64,000 nucleotides of DNA, taken from NCBI RefSeq assembly GCF_900313065.1, contig NZ_OMPU01000013.1, forward strand, positions 248,001 to 312,000. The letters run 5' to 3'. This DNA comes from Kiloniella sp. EL199. GTDB taxonomy: Bacteria; Pseudomonadota; Alphaproteobacteria; Kiloniellales; Kiloniellaceae. A model generated the notes under the pieces. It searched no databases. It was not told where the DNA came from and worked only from the letters and a program-made list of their open reading frames with translations. Of this stretch, positions 8,569 through 17,754 are shown in pieces (the first letter of the stretch is position 1; each line of letters starts with the position of its first letter). The translations under genes and the position numbers were made by a program.

Positions 8569-9183
8569 TCACATATCCCGATAATTGATTTGGGTTGAGG
8601 TTAGAAGGCTGACCCGTTCAGTGCAATTGAATACTGCCTGCTTTGAAGCATCTGTTACGAGAAAGCTTGTGGGGCTTCAATGTCAGCTTAGGGCCGAGAA
8701 CGTCGAATGGCACGATCAATTGAACTCGTTCTGTCAATCTTCTGCTTCGAACCCAGAGTGACCTATACTCCGGCTGTCACTGATGACCGCGCGTTGACAT
8801 TGCATTTCAAGCTGTGCTGAGGAATAGTTGTGGGAGATCGCATATTTTTAGGACGCTTGAAAGGTTTCTTGAAAACAATGAATAGACTAAGTGCTCTATT
8901 AATTTCCTATGCTTATTTGGTGCGGAACAAGCTCTTGCCGACTCTCCATATTACACGCAAATCGAACAAATACAGGTGAATGAAAGCGAGTCCTTTTCAG
9001 TCAAACTTTTGCATGGCGATGGAGTGTTCCCCGTCAGATTGTAGTAAAACATACGTTCATCTCGAAGAATGCTTTGTTACAGATACGAGAGAGGTTGCCG
9101 CGAAGGTTTCACCAACTGTTTACCTGGGCATAGATTATGCTTTTATATGGGACATGCATTTATCATCAGCAGGAATTATGAAC
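8569..9183. other. Non-coding gap, probably decayed sequence
   Basis: About 615 bases without a convincing gene. An open frame runs from 8980 into the response regulator, but the translated 68 residues are unlike any receiver-domain N-terminus, so it is treated as upstream sequence. No clear promoter, hairpin or repeat is seen apart from the AGGA serving the start at 9184. The region follows the insertion-sequence scar and is likely leftover material from the same rearrangement. Confidence 0.5.
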
Positions 9184-9867
9184 ATGACATCATCAGCCAA
9201 TATTATGGTTCTATTGATTGAAGATGATATGGATATCGCCGGAACCGTCAGTGATTACCTAGAACTGGAAGGTGTCGAATGTGATCACGCTTTTGATGGG
9301 ATACGGGGTTTTGAGCTTGCTCAACAGAGCAATTACGACGTTATCTTGCTTGATGTGATGCTGCCCTTTCGCGATGGGATGAGTATTTGTGAAGAGTTAA
9401 GAGCTAATGGTGTGGACACCCCAATCCTAATGTTTACAGCCAGAGATACCTTGGAGGACAAGCTTCAAGGCTTTCAAGCAGGTGCTGATGATTATTTGAT
9501 CAAACCGTTTGCAATGGAAGAACTCCTGATGCGCACCCGGGTTTTATCCCGCAGACGAAGCGGAGAATTCAAGAAGTTCAATCTGCTTGATCTGTCGGTC
9601 GATTTTGACAAACGCGTTGTCACCCGTGCCGGAAAAGACATCAAGGTGTCACCGACAGGTTGGACGATCCTTGAGGTCTTGTCACAAAACAGTCCCAAGC
9701 TGGTTTCCCGTTCTCGTCTGGAGGTGGCCCTGTGGCAGGGGCAACCGCCAGATACAAATGCTCTTAAAACGCATCTTTACAAGTTACGTCAACGAATTGA
9801 CAAGCCGTTTCAACATGACCTTATACACACTGTTGCCGGACAAGGCGTGGCTTTGAGGGAGGCGTAA
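9184..9867 (+). CDS. Two-component response regulator, OmpR/PhoB family
   Basis: Transcription factor of 227 residues. I choose the ATG at 9184, with AGGA nine bases upstream, because the receiver domain then begins normally (NIMVLLIEDD). The acidic pocket is E13/D14/D15, the phosphorylated aspartate is D57 in VILLDVML, and the conserved lysine lies in LIKPF. The C-terminal winged helix covers about residues 128-225 and ends in HTVAGQGVALRE. It is three bases ahead of the partner kinase gene and therefore forms an operon with it. The next genes downstream encode a molybdenum hydroxylase, which may be its target; that is inference from position only. Confidence 0.93.
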   Translation: MTSSANIMVLLIEDDMDIAGTVSDYLELEGVECDHAFDGIRGFELAQQSNYDVILLDVMLPFRDGMSICEELRANGVDTPILMFTARDTLEDKLQGFQAGADDYLIKPFAMEELLMRTRVLSRRRSGEFKKFNLLDLSVDFDKRVVTRAGKDIKVSPTGWTILEVLSQNSPKLVSRSRLEVALWQGQPPDTNALKTHLYKLRQRIDKPFQHDLIHTVAGQGVALREA

Positions 9868-9870
9868 GGT

Positions 9871-11184
9871 ATGGAACAAAAGCTTCGGACTTTTCCCAAA
9901 GTTATAAGAAGATATATTCTGTGGTGCCTCGGCTTTATTTTACTTTTTTACACCATCATTTTGATTTTTTATCTGATTCATGGCGCGTATATAGCGACTT
10001 CTTTTGGAATTGAATTGTACGGGCTTCAATATGAAAGGGATTTGACTGCGGATCCCCAAGCGCCACCTCCTGATAGTTTTAATATTACGACATATGAAAC
10101 ATTTGAGGATATTCCGGAACAAATACGGGGGGAAATTCCAAAAAATAAAATCAAGCCAGGAAAACTTTTCGATGTGCAACTAAAAAGCTTCGAGAAACAA
10201 ATAAAATCCGGAGAGAAACGCCTGGATTTGCTCTATATGATCCTCCCCTATGAACTCAATGACGGCAGGATCCTCTTTATTGTCCAGAATTTTAATCAGG
10301 ATGATAAAAACAGTGTTTTCTTCAGAGAAATCATAAATTTCTCTCTTGTTACGTTGCCTATTGCAGGCGGAGTTATCATTCTTTTCTTGATAATTACAGG
10401 ACTCCTGGGAAAGCGATTGGCCGATCCGGCACAAGAATTAGCGTTATGGGCACAAAACCTGAAATCGGAAAACCTGCATCACCCTATCCCCAACTTCGGT
10501 TTTATCGAACTGAATAGCGTCGCAAACGAACTTCATGGCTCCCTCGTTCGCCTTGATGAGTTTGTCATCAGGGAACGGGAATTTTTGCAACATGCCAGCC
10601 ACGAGTTACGGACCCCAGTTACTGTCGTGAGTGGGAATATCGTGCTTCTGGCAAAGCACGATCTCACGACCAAGCAAATCAAAATCGTAGACCGCATCAA
10701 TCGTGCTTCAAAAAACATGAAACAATTGATTGAAACCTTGTTGTGGCTGGGACGAGAACGTGAGCCTGACCTGATCAAAGAAGAGGTTGATTATCCCGCC
10801 TTGCTGTCAGACGTATTGGATGATTTGTCCTATCTTTCCCAAAGTGAAAATATAGAGCATCAGGTCAAGATGAAGAATACGAATTCAGTGGCGGCTTCTC
10901 CTGCCGCGCTTTATATCGTGGTTTCAAACCTGATCCGTAACGCATTCCAACACACCCCGAAAGGGCGCGTTAATGTACAACTTGAAAACAATGTGCTGAC
11001 AATTGAAAATTTTCTGGATACGCAATCCCCCCAACTTTCCAACGAACAGGGAGAGGGCGTGGGCGTGGGCGTGGGATTGAACCTGGTTCAACGTATATGT
11101 ACGCGATGTAGTTGGCTCTGTGAGACTACACCCCTTGAGAATGGTGGAATGCGTGCCGTTCTTTCTTTGACCAAAAAAAATTAG
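9871..11184 (+). CDS. Sensor histidine kinase
   Basis: Inner-membrane kinase of 437 residues. One membrane helix is near the N-terminus (about 14-37), a periplasmic sensing domain of roughly 110 residues follows, and a second helix lies at about 152-176. A short linker leads to the dimerisation helix, where H244 in HASHELRTPVTVV is the phosphorylated histidine. The N-box reads NLIRNAFQHTP. The usual DxGxG motif is not evident; the ATP lid region instead contains a GEGVGVGVGLNLV stretch made by a 6-bp tandem repeat at about 11056-11076. It pairs with the response regulator immediately upstream. The signal is unknown. Confidence 0.92.
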   Translation: MEQKLRTFPKVIRRYILWCLGFILLFYTIILIFYLIHGAYIATSFGIELYGLQYERDLTADPQAPPPDSFNITTYETFEDIPEQIRGEIPKNKIKPGKLFDVQLKSFEKQIKSGEKRLDLLYMILPYELNDGRILFIVQNFNQDDKNSVFFREIINFSLVTLPIAGGVIILFLIITGLLGKRLADPAQELALWAQNLKSENLHHPIPNFGFIELNSVANELHGSLVRLDEFVIREREFLQHASHELRTPVTVVSGNIVLLAKHDLTTKQIKIVDRINRASKNMKQLIETLLWLGREREPDLIKEEVDYPALLSDVLDDLSYLSQSENIEHQVKMKNTNSVAASPAALYIVVSNLIRNAFQHTPKGRVNVQLENNVLTIENFLDTQSPQLSNEQGEGVGVGVGLNLVQRICTRCSWLCETTPLENGGMRAVLSLTKKN

Positions 11185-11265
11185 AAAAGCCAAATTCCGG
11201 TTACCTCTTGGACACCCTGCTCGTTGGTATTGTTGCGTAAGTCAATATCAATCAATAGGTTTCCA

Positions 11266-11379
11266 ATGCATATCAAATTCCTAGCAGATACGTCTATCGT
11301 GCCGATGCTGGTTGCGATGTCCCCGGTTGTTTTTGCCAATGAAGAAGAACAAAAAACGGCAAATCGGGGAGATTTCTAA
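11266..11379 (+). CDS. Possible 37-residue signal-peptide-like leader ORF
   Basis: A short frame translating to a hydrophobic N-terminal stretch with a possible cleavage after VFA, then a charged tail. Its stop codon overlaps the start of the 2Fe-2S subunit gene (TAATG), so it may couple translation. It looks like the remnant of an exported protein, perhaps the cytochrome c that often accompanies this enzyme type. An AGG lies upstream. It may be a relic without function. Confidence 0.4.
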   Translation: MHIKFLADTSIVPMLVAMSPVVFANEEEQKTANRGDF

Positions 11380-11849
11380 TGCAACTCAAGATCAACGGCG
11401 CAACGTATGAAGTTGAGGATGTATGGAGCGAAGAAACGCTTCTAACTGTATTACGGGAAAGATTGGGTTTTGTCGGTGCTAAATTCGGCTGCGGCCATGG
11501 CGATTGCGGTGCTTGCACCGTTCATGTCGACGGCCTTCCAACGCGGAGCTGCTATATAAGCGCACAGGATGTCGAAACAAACGAAATCGTCACTATCGAA
11601 GGCCTGAGCAGTCCGCAAACACAATTGCATCCCGTACAACAGGCATGGCTTGATGAGCGTGTTGCACAATGCGGCTACTGTCAGGCTGGTCAGATCATGC
11701 AAGCGGCGGCTCTTCTTGCAGAAAATCCAGCGCCAGATGACCAAGCGATCAACGAATTTATGCGAGACAATCTATGCCGGTGTGGCACTCAAGCGCGCGT
11801 TCGAAAAGCAATCCATCGCGCCGCCAGTCAGATGCGAGGTCAATCATGA
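11379..11849 (+). CDS. (2Fe-2S) subunit of molybdenum hydroxylase (isoquinoline 1-oxidoreductase alpha-like)
   Basis: Electron-transfer subunit of a xanthine-oxidase-family hydroxylase, 156 residues. The plant-type ferredoxin cluster is bound by C38, C43, C46 and C58 (CGHGDCGACTVHVDG). The second, helical 2Fe-2S domain uses C98, C101, C133 and C135 (CGYCQAGQ and CRCGT). The length fits IorA-like small subunits. The stop overlaps the start of the large-subunit gene (ATGA), so the pair is translationally coupled. The partner flavin subunit of three-subunit hydroxylases is absent, as is normal for the two-subunit IorAB type, which passes electrons to a cytochrome. Confidence 0.93.
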   Translation: MQLKINGATYEVEDVWSEETLLTVLRERLGFVGAKFGCGHGDCGACTVHVDGLPTRSCYISAQDVETNEIVTIEGLSSPQTQLHPVQQAWLDERVAQCGYCQAGQIMQAAALLAENPAPDDQAINEFMRDNLCRCGTQARVRKAIHRAASQMRGQS

Positions 11850-14059
11850 GCAATGCAAAGTCAAAACCCCGCTTCACTAGGCGTGGCTTCCTCAAAGGGG
11901 CTGGTTATGCAGCGGCAGGTCTAACGGTCACTTATCTGGTCGGCCGCAATTTTGCACCGATCCTGCCATCTCTCGCTACACCCGAAATCAAGGGTGAAGC
12001 ATGGATCACTGTTAGCCCAGACGGAAAAGTCTCGATGTTGAGCCCGGTGCATGAAATGGGTCAAGGATCCTCTCTTGGGTTGGCGCAAATTGTTGCCGAA
12101 GAACTCAATGTCGATATCGCGACAATTACCGTTAAGTTCCCGTCGACACGCGATATACCGCATATGCGGTTTACAACAGGCAGTGAGGCCATAGCGCTAC
12201 ATGCACGTCCTGTCGCTGAAGCGGCGGCTAGTCTGCGTGAAGAACTCAGGCGAAAAGCGGCAGTGATTACTGGCCTCAACCCAGAGGCACTCAAAGATAC
12301 AACAGGCGGCTTTACTACAGAGGAAGATCGTTATTTGACCTATGCTGACATCGTGGGAGGCTCTGAGTTAACACTTGCCGAGGATAATCTGCCCGCAAGT
12401 CATGCCTACACCTTCGATGCCAGTCGCAAGAAACGGCAGATCGGACGCACCGCTTTGCAAGTCCAGGCCCTTGAGATTGTTACCGGTGGGCCAATATTTG
12501 CAGGTGATATACGCCGCCCAAATATGGCATTCGGACGCGCTGTTCAAGCACCGGCCCCCGATGCACGGATCATTGAGATCCATGACGGCGGAGCAGATAC
12601 GATGCCAGGAGTCATCCAGGTTGTCATCGACGTGCCACGAGGCCTGGTTGGAGTTGTTGCGGAAACACCCGGCGCGCTCGACAATGCACTTGAGCAAATT
12701 GAAGTGAAATGGGATAGACCAGGAAGCTTTTCGGCTGAAGATATCGCTGCGCAGGTTGATGTCGATACAGCTCTTTCTAGCGGGAGGCTGGAACATTCGA
12801 TTGTCGATGACGATATCAATACATCAGAGGCCTGGACAGTCGATATGCGGTTTGACCTGCCTATCCTGCATCATGCGACGCAGGAACCGCGCACAGCTGT
12901 GGCAGAGTTCAGCCTGCGCAACGGACAAGAAGTCGTCGACATATGGACAGGTACACAGGATATTTTCGTCAACCAGAAAAAAGCTGCCGCTGATCTTGAC
13001 TGGTCGCCAGACAGGGTAACTATTCATGCAATGCGCGTTGGCGGCGGTTTTGGCGGACGCGTACTCTACGATGTCGTCCGCGAGGCTGTGCTCCTCGCCC
13101 AACATGTAAAACGTCCGGTCAAAGTGCACTGGTCACGGCGTGATGAATTTCTCGCAGACAGAACGCGACCACCTTCCTCTCATCGTGTTCAAATTCGAAC
13201 GGATACGGTTGGTCACATTACGGATTGGCGGCACGCCTGTGTTAGTGGTCATGTTTTGCTTACTGAACTTATGGCACCGCAACCGCTGCTTTCCGTAATG
13301 CGTATGGCGATGCATGATTTCGGGGCGTCTCGTGAATTGGTAGCACCCTATAATGCACAGCATCGGCGCATCGAGATGAGCGATGTCGAGCTGCCCTTTC
13401 ATGCCGGTGAATGGCGCTCGCTCGGGGCCTGTCCCAATGTCTTCGCAATCGAGAGCGCCATTGATGAACTCGCGCGAAAACTCGGCAAGAATCCGGTTGA
13501 ATTCCGGCTTCAAAACCTCGGATCAAGCAGAGTCCGCCTTAAAAACTGCCTGAGCAGAGTCAAGGCGATGTGCGATACTCACCCACACCAAAGCATCCCT
13601 GGAATTGGACGGGGATTTGCCTGCGGAATTTATCAGGAACACAGCTATGTTGCAGCGGCCTTTGATGTTGTCGTTGACTATGAGCAACAGGAAATCCGCG
13701 CTGAACGGTGTTATGTCGCACTGGATGTCGGCCTAGCCATCAGTCCAGATCAGATTAAAGCGCAGATTGAAGGATGTGCAATGATGGCCATCGGCCAATT
13801 GCTTATGGAAACAGCCCCAATCGACGATAGCGGTTTGGCATCGATCAGCTTTAGCGATTACCCAACACCGTTGATGGGTGATACACCAGAGTTTGAAATT
13901 GAAATAATCGACAACAGTTCAATCCCGCCTGCCGGCGTTGGGCAAGCCCCGATTATTGCGACTGTCCCCGCACTTGCAAACGCCATCCGGGACGCGACCG
14001 GCTATCGAACACTGAAATTACCTGTCAGCTTCGACGATCTCCCCATCCCCGATGAATAA
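11846..14059 (+). CDS. Molybdopterin-binding aldehyde/heterocycle dehydrogenase large subunit (IorB-like), Tat-exported
   Basis: Catalytic subunit of 737 residues that would oxidise an aldehyde or hydroxylate an N-heterocycle at a molybdenum cytosine dinucleotide centre. The ATG at 11846 gives a twin-arginine signal (RR at 12-13, RRGFLKGAG) followed by a hydrophobic stretch, so the folded complex is exported to the periplasm together with the small subunit. Cofactor-contacting motifs include VGGGFGGR in the middle and GVGQAP near the C-terminus. The N-terminal half carries the IorB-type insert with EMGQGSSLGLAQI. It lies downstream of a two-component pair. The substrate is unknown and no maturation factor is in the window. 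Confidence 0.9.
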   Translation: MSNAKSKPRFTRRGFLKGAGYAAAGLTVTYLVGRNFAPILPSLATPEIKGEAWITVSPDGKVSMLSPVHEMGQGSSLGLAQIVAEELNVDIATITVKFPSTRDIPHMRFTTGSEAIALHARPVAEAAASLREELRRKAAVITGLNPEALKDTTGGFTTEEDRYLTYADIVGGSELTLAEDNLPASHAYTFDASRKKRQIGRTALQVQALEIVTGGPIFAGDIRRPNMAFGRAVQAPAPDARIIEIHDGGADTMPGVIQVVIDVPRGLVGVVAETPGALDNALEQIEVKWDRPGSFSAEDIAAQVDVDTALSSGRLEHSIVDDDINTSEAWTVDMRFDLPILHHATQEPRTAVAEFSLRNGQEVVDIWTGTQDIFVNQKKAAADLDWSPDRVTIHAMRVGGGFGGRVLYDVVREAVLLAQHVKRPVKVHWSRRDEFLADRTRPPSSHRVQIRTDTVGHITDWRHACVSGHVLLTELMAPQPLLSVMRMAMHDFGASRELVAPYNAQHRRIEMSDVELPFHAGEWRSLGACPNVFAIESAIDELARKLGKNPVEFRLQNLGSSRVRLKNCLSRVKAMCDTHPHQSIPGIGRGFACGIYQEHSYVAAAFDVVVDYEQQEIRAERCYVALDVGLAISPDQIKAQIEGCAMMAIGQLLMETAPIDDSGLASISFSDYPTPLMGDTPEFEIEIIDNSSIPPAGVGQAPIIATVPALANAIRDATGYRTLKLPVSFDDLPIPDE

Positions 14060-14110
14060 TCGCTGATGCGATGAAACACCTATTGATTTGGAAAACAAAG
14101 GAAAACCTTG

Positions 14111-14314
14111 ATGAAAAAGACGAAATATTTGATTGCCTCCTTGGCAATAAGCCTCACCGTCTCTATCGCGGCGGCACAAGCGGTCACCCTTAAAGTTGTG
14201 GTCACCGGCACGCCAAATGCTAAGGGTATGGTCAGCACCACCATCAAAACGGATAACCACTCTCTCTTGCAAGAGATGCGCTGCTGCCAATTCACTCCGG
14301 TGAAAAGGCGGTAG
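14111..14314 (+). pseudogene. Truncated DUF2141-like exported protein
   Basis: A 67-residue frame beginning with a clear signal peptide (MKKTKYLIASLAISLTVSIA, cleavage after AQA). A short beta-strand region VTLKVVVTGTPNAKGMV follows, like the start of DUF2141 domains, which normally run about 130 residues. The frame then ends within one base of a TGTCAGATCAAGTC sequence like the IS481-type ends near 7.7 kb. Truncation by an insertion sequence explains the abnormal positively charged tail. Probably not functional. Confidence 0.5.
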
Positions 14315-14603
14315 TGTCAGATCAAGTCAAGACTTCTACAACTAAAGTCATTATCCTTTTCTAATATTTCTGTTTACACCAAATAACATTTATCAATTAT
14401 AGCGAAAAAATATGTCACTCTAGATGAGTTTCTCTCGGTACAGCTTTCATCACTCCAAAATCTTTTGACGCTACACAAGCCGGTTTTTATGAGACATAAA
14501 TCCAAGGATAGGTTTTTACCAAATAGTTTAATTTTCAGTGGTCAAGATAATGACATCATTCAAGTATTTCCCTGCCTAGATCGAATAAAATTCAAAATCG
14601 ACC
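14315..14603. mobile_element. IS481-like left end and otherwise empty sequence
   Basis: The first ~20 bases (TGTCAGATCAAGTCAAGACT) repeat the insertion-sequence end seen at 7659 on the other strand. No transposase coding sequence follows. The rest is AT-rich and shows no gene. It is likely what remains after loss of an element. Confidence 0.45.
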
Positions 14604-15512
14604 CTAACGATTTCCTGCACCGTCATTAACCTGCATCTGATACAAAGTATTAATATCTTCTACAATTTTTATTTCCTGCTCCCCAAGTCCAGAAATACGC
14701 GCATTAACGCGATCTCCTACACAAAGATATGAAAGATCTGCCTGTCCTATTGAGCAGCCATGAGGGGTACCCGTTAGTATCAAATCACCGGCCTCTAACG
14801 TCATAAAAGTGCTAATATATTCAATTAACCGGAAGGGTGAAAAGAGCATATCACTGACCTTTGCATTCTGGCGAATTACTCCATTCACCGACAACATAAG
14901 CTCTAAATCATCAATACTCTGCCCTTCCTCAGGAGTGACCAAAAAGGGGCCAACAGGGCAAAATCCGTCTGCACTTTTCCCCTTGGTCCATTGCCCACCT
15001 CTTTCCAGCTGGGCACTTCGATCAGAAAGATCATTCACGACAACATAACCAAGTATATAGTTTTGCGCATATTCCCGGCTAACATTCTTTGCCTTACGCC
15101 CAATCACAACCCCAAGCTCAACTTCCCAATCAAGCTTCTCAGCCCAGACTGGCTTAATCACATCTTGGTTTGGCCCACATATGGAAGTTGGTGATTTTAG
15201 AAAAACGAGTGGTTCAGCCGGACATTCATGACCGACTTCTGCCGAATGTGAAGAATAGTTCAGCCCGATACATACTATTTTACCCGGCGTTGGTATAGGT
15301 TGATGAAATCCTGTTTTGACTGAAATTATCGGCATTTGATAAAAATCTTCAGCTTCTATACGGGAAAAGTTATCAACTGTTAAATCTTCCGCATTTTCCC
15401 ATTTTATGTATTTAGAAGCATCTCTCCACTCTCTGCCATCAACTGAAAGTATTAACTTCAACCCAAAGTCATGATAAATTTGGGCAATTTTCAAACTTTG
15501 AATATTTTTCAT
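14604..15512 (-). CDS. Fumarylacetoacetate hydrolase (FAH) family protein
   Basis: Metal-dependent hydrolase, decarboxylase or hydratase of 302 residues, acting on a C-C bond or 2-oxo-enol acid in the cytoplasm. The C-terminal FAH domain carries the metal ligands E130, E132 and D161 (DWEVELGVVIGRKAKN and VVNDLSDR), and the LTGTPHGC motif is at about residue 245. It matches the fumarylpyruvate hydrolase/ureidoglycolate lyase-like branch. The N-terminal ~70 residues are the usual small accessory domain. Its start overlaps the end of the aminotransferase gene by four bases. It is the last gene of the three-gene operon divergent from a LysR regulator. Confidence 0.9.
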   Translation of the reverse strand: MKNIQSLKIAQIYHDFGLKLILSVDGREWRDASKYIKWENAEDLTVDNFSRIEAEDFYQMPIISVKTGFHQPIPTPGKIVCIGLNYSSHSAEVGHECPAEPLVFLKSPTSICGPNQDVIKPVWAEKLDWEVELGVVIGRKAKNVSREYAQNYILGYVVVNDLSDRSAQLERGGQWTKGKSADGFCPVGPFLVTPEEGQSIDDLELMLSVNGVIRQNAKVSDMLFSPFRLIEYISTFMTLEAGDLILTGTPHGCSIGQADLSYLCVGDRVNARISGLGEQEIKIVEDINTLYQMQVNDGAGNR

Positions 15513-16708
15513 GACAACTGACTAACCGCTTTAGTAATCCTAGCAATTGCTTCATCTAATACTTTTTCTTTGAGTGCAAAGTTCATCCGAAAGTACCCAG
15601 GAAGCCCCAAAGCTGTTCCAGGAACGGTACTAACGCCTGCATTAAAGATCAGATACTCGCAGAAATCGATATCAGTTACGATTTTCTTGCGATTGGGTTG
15701 TCTTGTACCAAGTAGCTGTTTGCAACGAGGAAAAACATACATTGCCCCATCAGGTGTTCCACATTCCAAACCGTTTATATCATTAAGTTTTCGAAGAACA
15801 TCGTTACGACGAAATTCTAGAATCCTGGACTGTTTCTTCAAATCAACAAGCGGTGTATCCAGGGCTTTTAAAGCAGCGATCTGGCTAACTGATGAAGGGC
15901 TGGAAGTAGATGCTGACCGGTATAGTTTCATTGCATTTATAAGTTCGACAGGCCCTATTCCATAGCCAATTCTCCACCCGGTCATAGAATACGATTTAGA
16001 TACACCATTAACCAAAAGAACCCGCTCTTTAAGGTCGGGGCGAATATTGAGTATGTTTTGATGAACTTTATTATCAAACAGCATGTGTTCATAGATTTCG
16101 TCAAACATAACCAGCAGGTTTGGGTAACGATCTAAAACAAGACATATTTCGTGTAACTCCTCGGCACTGTAATATCCCCCTGCAGGATTTCCTGGTGAAT
16201 TCAAAATCAGCCATTTAGTTTTGGATGAAATATGATGTTCAAGCTGTTGTGCATCAAATTTAAAACCTGTTTCCAAAGCCGTTTCGATAAAGATCGGCTT
16301 TCCATTATTAACCTGAATACCTTGAACAAAACTTGGCCAGTAAGGAGTTGGAACAATTACCTCATCACCAGCTGATAGGGTAACAGCTAAAGCTTCAAAG
16401 ATAATTTGGCTACCACCTGCACCAACAGATATCCTTTCCTGTTTTACATCCAGATTATTCTCTCTCTGATATTTAGCCGCAATTTTGGCTTTCAGTTCAG
16501 TTAACCCATCAATTGTGGTATAGTGAACTGGTTTTTCTTTTATAAAATTTTGCGCTTCTTTCTTAACGGCATCTGGAGGTTGAAAGTCGGCTTGCCCTTG
16601 TTCTAGTGATATTATTTCCCCATCAACACCAGACAAGTTACGTGCGATCTGGGCAAACTGAAATATTAATGGCAGTTCGGCACCTTTGAAATTTGATCTT
16701 AACATCAT
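15509..16708 (-). CDS. PLP-dependent aminotransferase, class I (aspartate aminotransferase-like)
   Basis: Cytoplasmic transaminase of 399 residues, fold type I. The PLP lysine is K238 in NGVSKSYSMTGWR. The NSPGNPAGG motif is at about 170-178, and D203/Y206 hold the cofactor. The C-terminal arginine that binds the alpha-carboxylate lies in YFRMNFA. It resembles the type I-beta aspartate/aromatic aminotransferases. In this operon it probably starts the breakdown of an amino acid or amine-containing compound, with the FAH hydrolase acting later; this order is inference. The start is 26 bases downstream of the alcohol-dehydrogenase-like gene. Confidence 0.9.
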   Translation of the reverse strand: MMLRSNFKGAELPLIFQFAQIARNLSGVDGEIISLEQGQADFQPPDAVKKEAQNFIKEKPVHYTTIDGLTELKAKIAAKYQRENNLDVKQERISVGAGGSQIIFEALAVTLSAGDEVIVPTPYWPSFVQGIQVNNGKPIFIETALETGFKFDAQQLEHHISSKTKWLILNSPGNPAGGYYSAEELHEICLVLDRYPNLLVMFDEIYEHMLFDNKVHQNILNIRPDLKERVLLVNGVSKSYSMTGWRIGYGIGPVELINAMKLYRSASTSSPSSVSQIAALKALDTPLVDLKKQSRILEFRRNDVLRKLNDINGLECGTPDGAMYVFPRCKQLLGTRQPNRKKIVTDIDFCEYLIFNAGVSTVPGTALGLPGYFRMNFALKEKVLDEAIARITKAVSQLS

Positions 16709-16734
16709 TTTACTTTTGGCCTTTTCCTTACTAA

Positions 16735-17754
16735 CTACACATCCACACCCTCAAGTGTTACCTTTCCGATCATCCGCCCACTTTCCACCAGAGCATGTGC
16801 CTTGGCAATTGAGCTTGCTGATATCTTCCCGGCACTTTTGGTTTTGGTATGCGTAATAATGCCCGCATCTACTAATTCAGAGATATGTCGTAGCACTTCA
16901 CCTTGTCTCGGCATGTTATTTGTGGAAAAAAGCGATCTTGTAAACATAAGCTCCCAATTGATTTGAACACTTTTTTTCATGAAAAGATCCAGATCCAGCT
17001 TTGCCTTTGTACTCGCTACCAAACAGATTGAACCTTCGGGAGAGATAATCTCGCTCATCGTTTCCCAATAAGGTGCATTATTACTGCAATTCAAAATATA
17101 AGGGACTGTATTAAAGCCAAGCTGATTCAGCTGTTCTCTTAAATCTTTGGAATGATCGATTACGTGATGCGCACCCATTTTAAGGCACCATCGCCGACTC
17201 TCTTCTCTGGAAGCCGTTGCAACAACAGTGCAATTAGAAAGTTGCCGAGCAAGCTGAACAGCCATCGATCCTAATCCACCAGCACCGCCTATAATCAGAA
17301 TGACCTGTTTTTGAGTCGAGGTTCTATCGATTTTTAATCGATCAAATAATCCTTCCCAAGCCGCTAATGAGGTTAAGGGAAGAGAGGCTGCTTCCTCTTC
17401 AGTCAGCTTATCTGGTTTAGGCCCAACCACCCTCTCATCAACAAGCTGAGTTTGCGCGTAACAACCAGGACGAGTAATATCTCCGGCATAAATTACACGA
17501 TCACCAGGTTTATAGTTTTCGACATCATTCCCTACAGAAATAACCTCACCACAAGCATCCCACCCAAGAATACGCGGTTCAGACAAGCGATCTTCAATCA
17601 ATTGCCTCTGCTTACAATCAACCGGGTTTACAGATATCCCATCAATCCTGACAAACAAATCACGCCCTTCCGGGACATTCGTATTCAGTTCACCCTCAAT
17701 GAAACAGTTTTGGTGATCTGTAGGCAGGCTTTCCTGGACATAGACAGCTTTCAT
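16735..17754 (-). CDS. Zinc-type alcohol dehydrogenase / quinone oxidoreductase family protein
   Basis: MDR-superfamily oxidoreductase of 339 residues. I use the ATG that gives MKAVYVQESLP, the usual start; an in-frame start nine residues earlier is less likely. The N-terminal GroES-like domain has GWDACGEVISVGNDVENYKPGDRV. The Rossmann fold has GGAGGLGSMAVQLARQL for NAD(P) binding. The cysteine/histidine ligands of the structural zinc lobe are not evident, which fits the ZADH group that reduces activated double bonds or quinones. First gene of the operon facing the LysR gene at 18055. The exact substrate is unknown. Confidence 0.88.
   Translation of the reverse strand: MKAVYVQESLPTDHQNCFIEGELNTNVPEGRDLFVRIDGISVNPVDCKQRQLIEDRLSEPRILGWDACGEVISVGNDVENYKPGDRVIYAGDITRPGCYAQTQLVDERVVGPKPDKLTEEEAASLPLTSLAAWEGLFDRLKIDRTSTQKQVILIIGGAGGLGSMAVQLARQLSNCTVVATASREESRRWCLKMGAHHVIDHSKDLREQLNQLGFNTVPYILNCSNNAPYWETMSEIISPEGSICLVASTKAKLDLDLFMKKSVQINWELMFTRSLFSTNNMPRQGEVLRHISELVDAGIITHTKTKSAGKISASSIAKAHALVESGRMIGKVTLEGVDV

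Noticed and set aside
8980-9183. 68-residue extension in front of the response regulator
   Set aside because: Sequence is unlike any receiver N-terminus, and a better start with AGGA exists at 9184.
11774-11845. Longer start of the molybdenum subunit
   Set aside because: Would overlap the small subunit by 75 bases and place 24 residues before the Tat signal; ATG 11846 with ATGA overlap is better.
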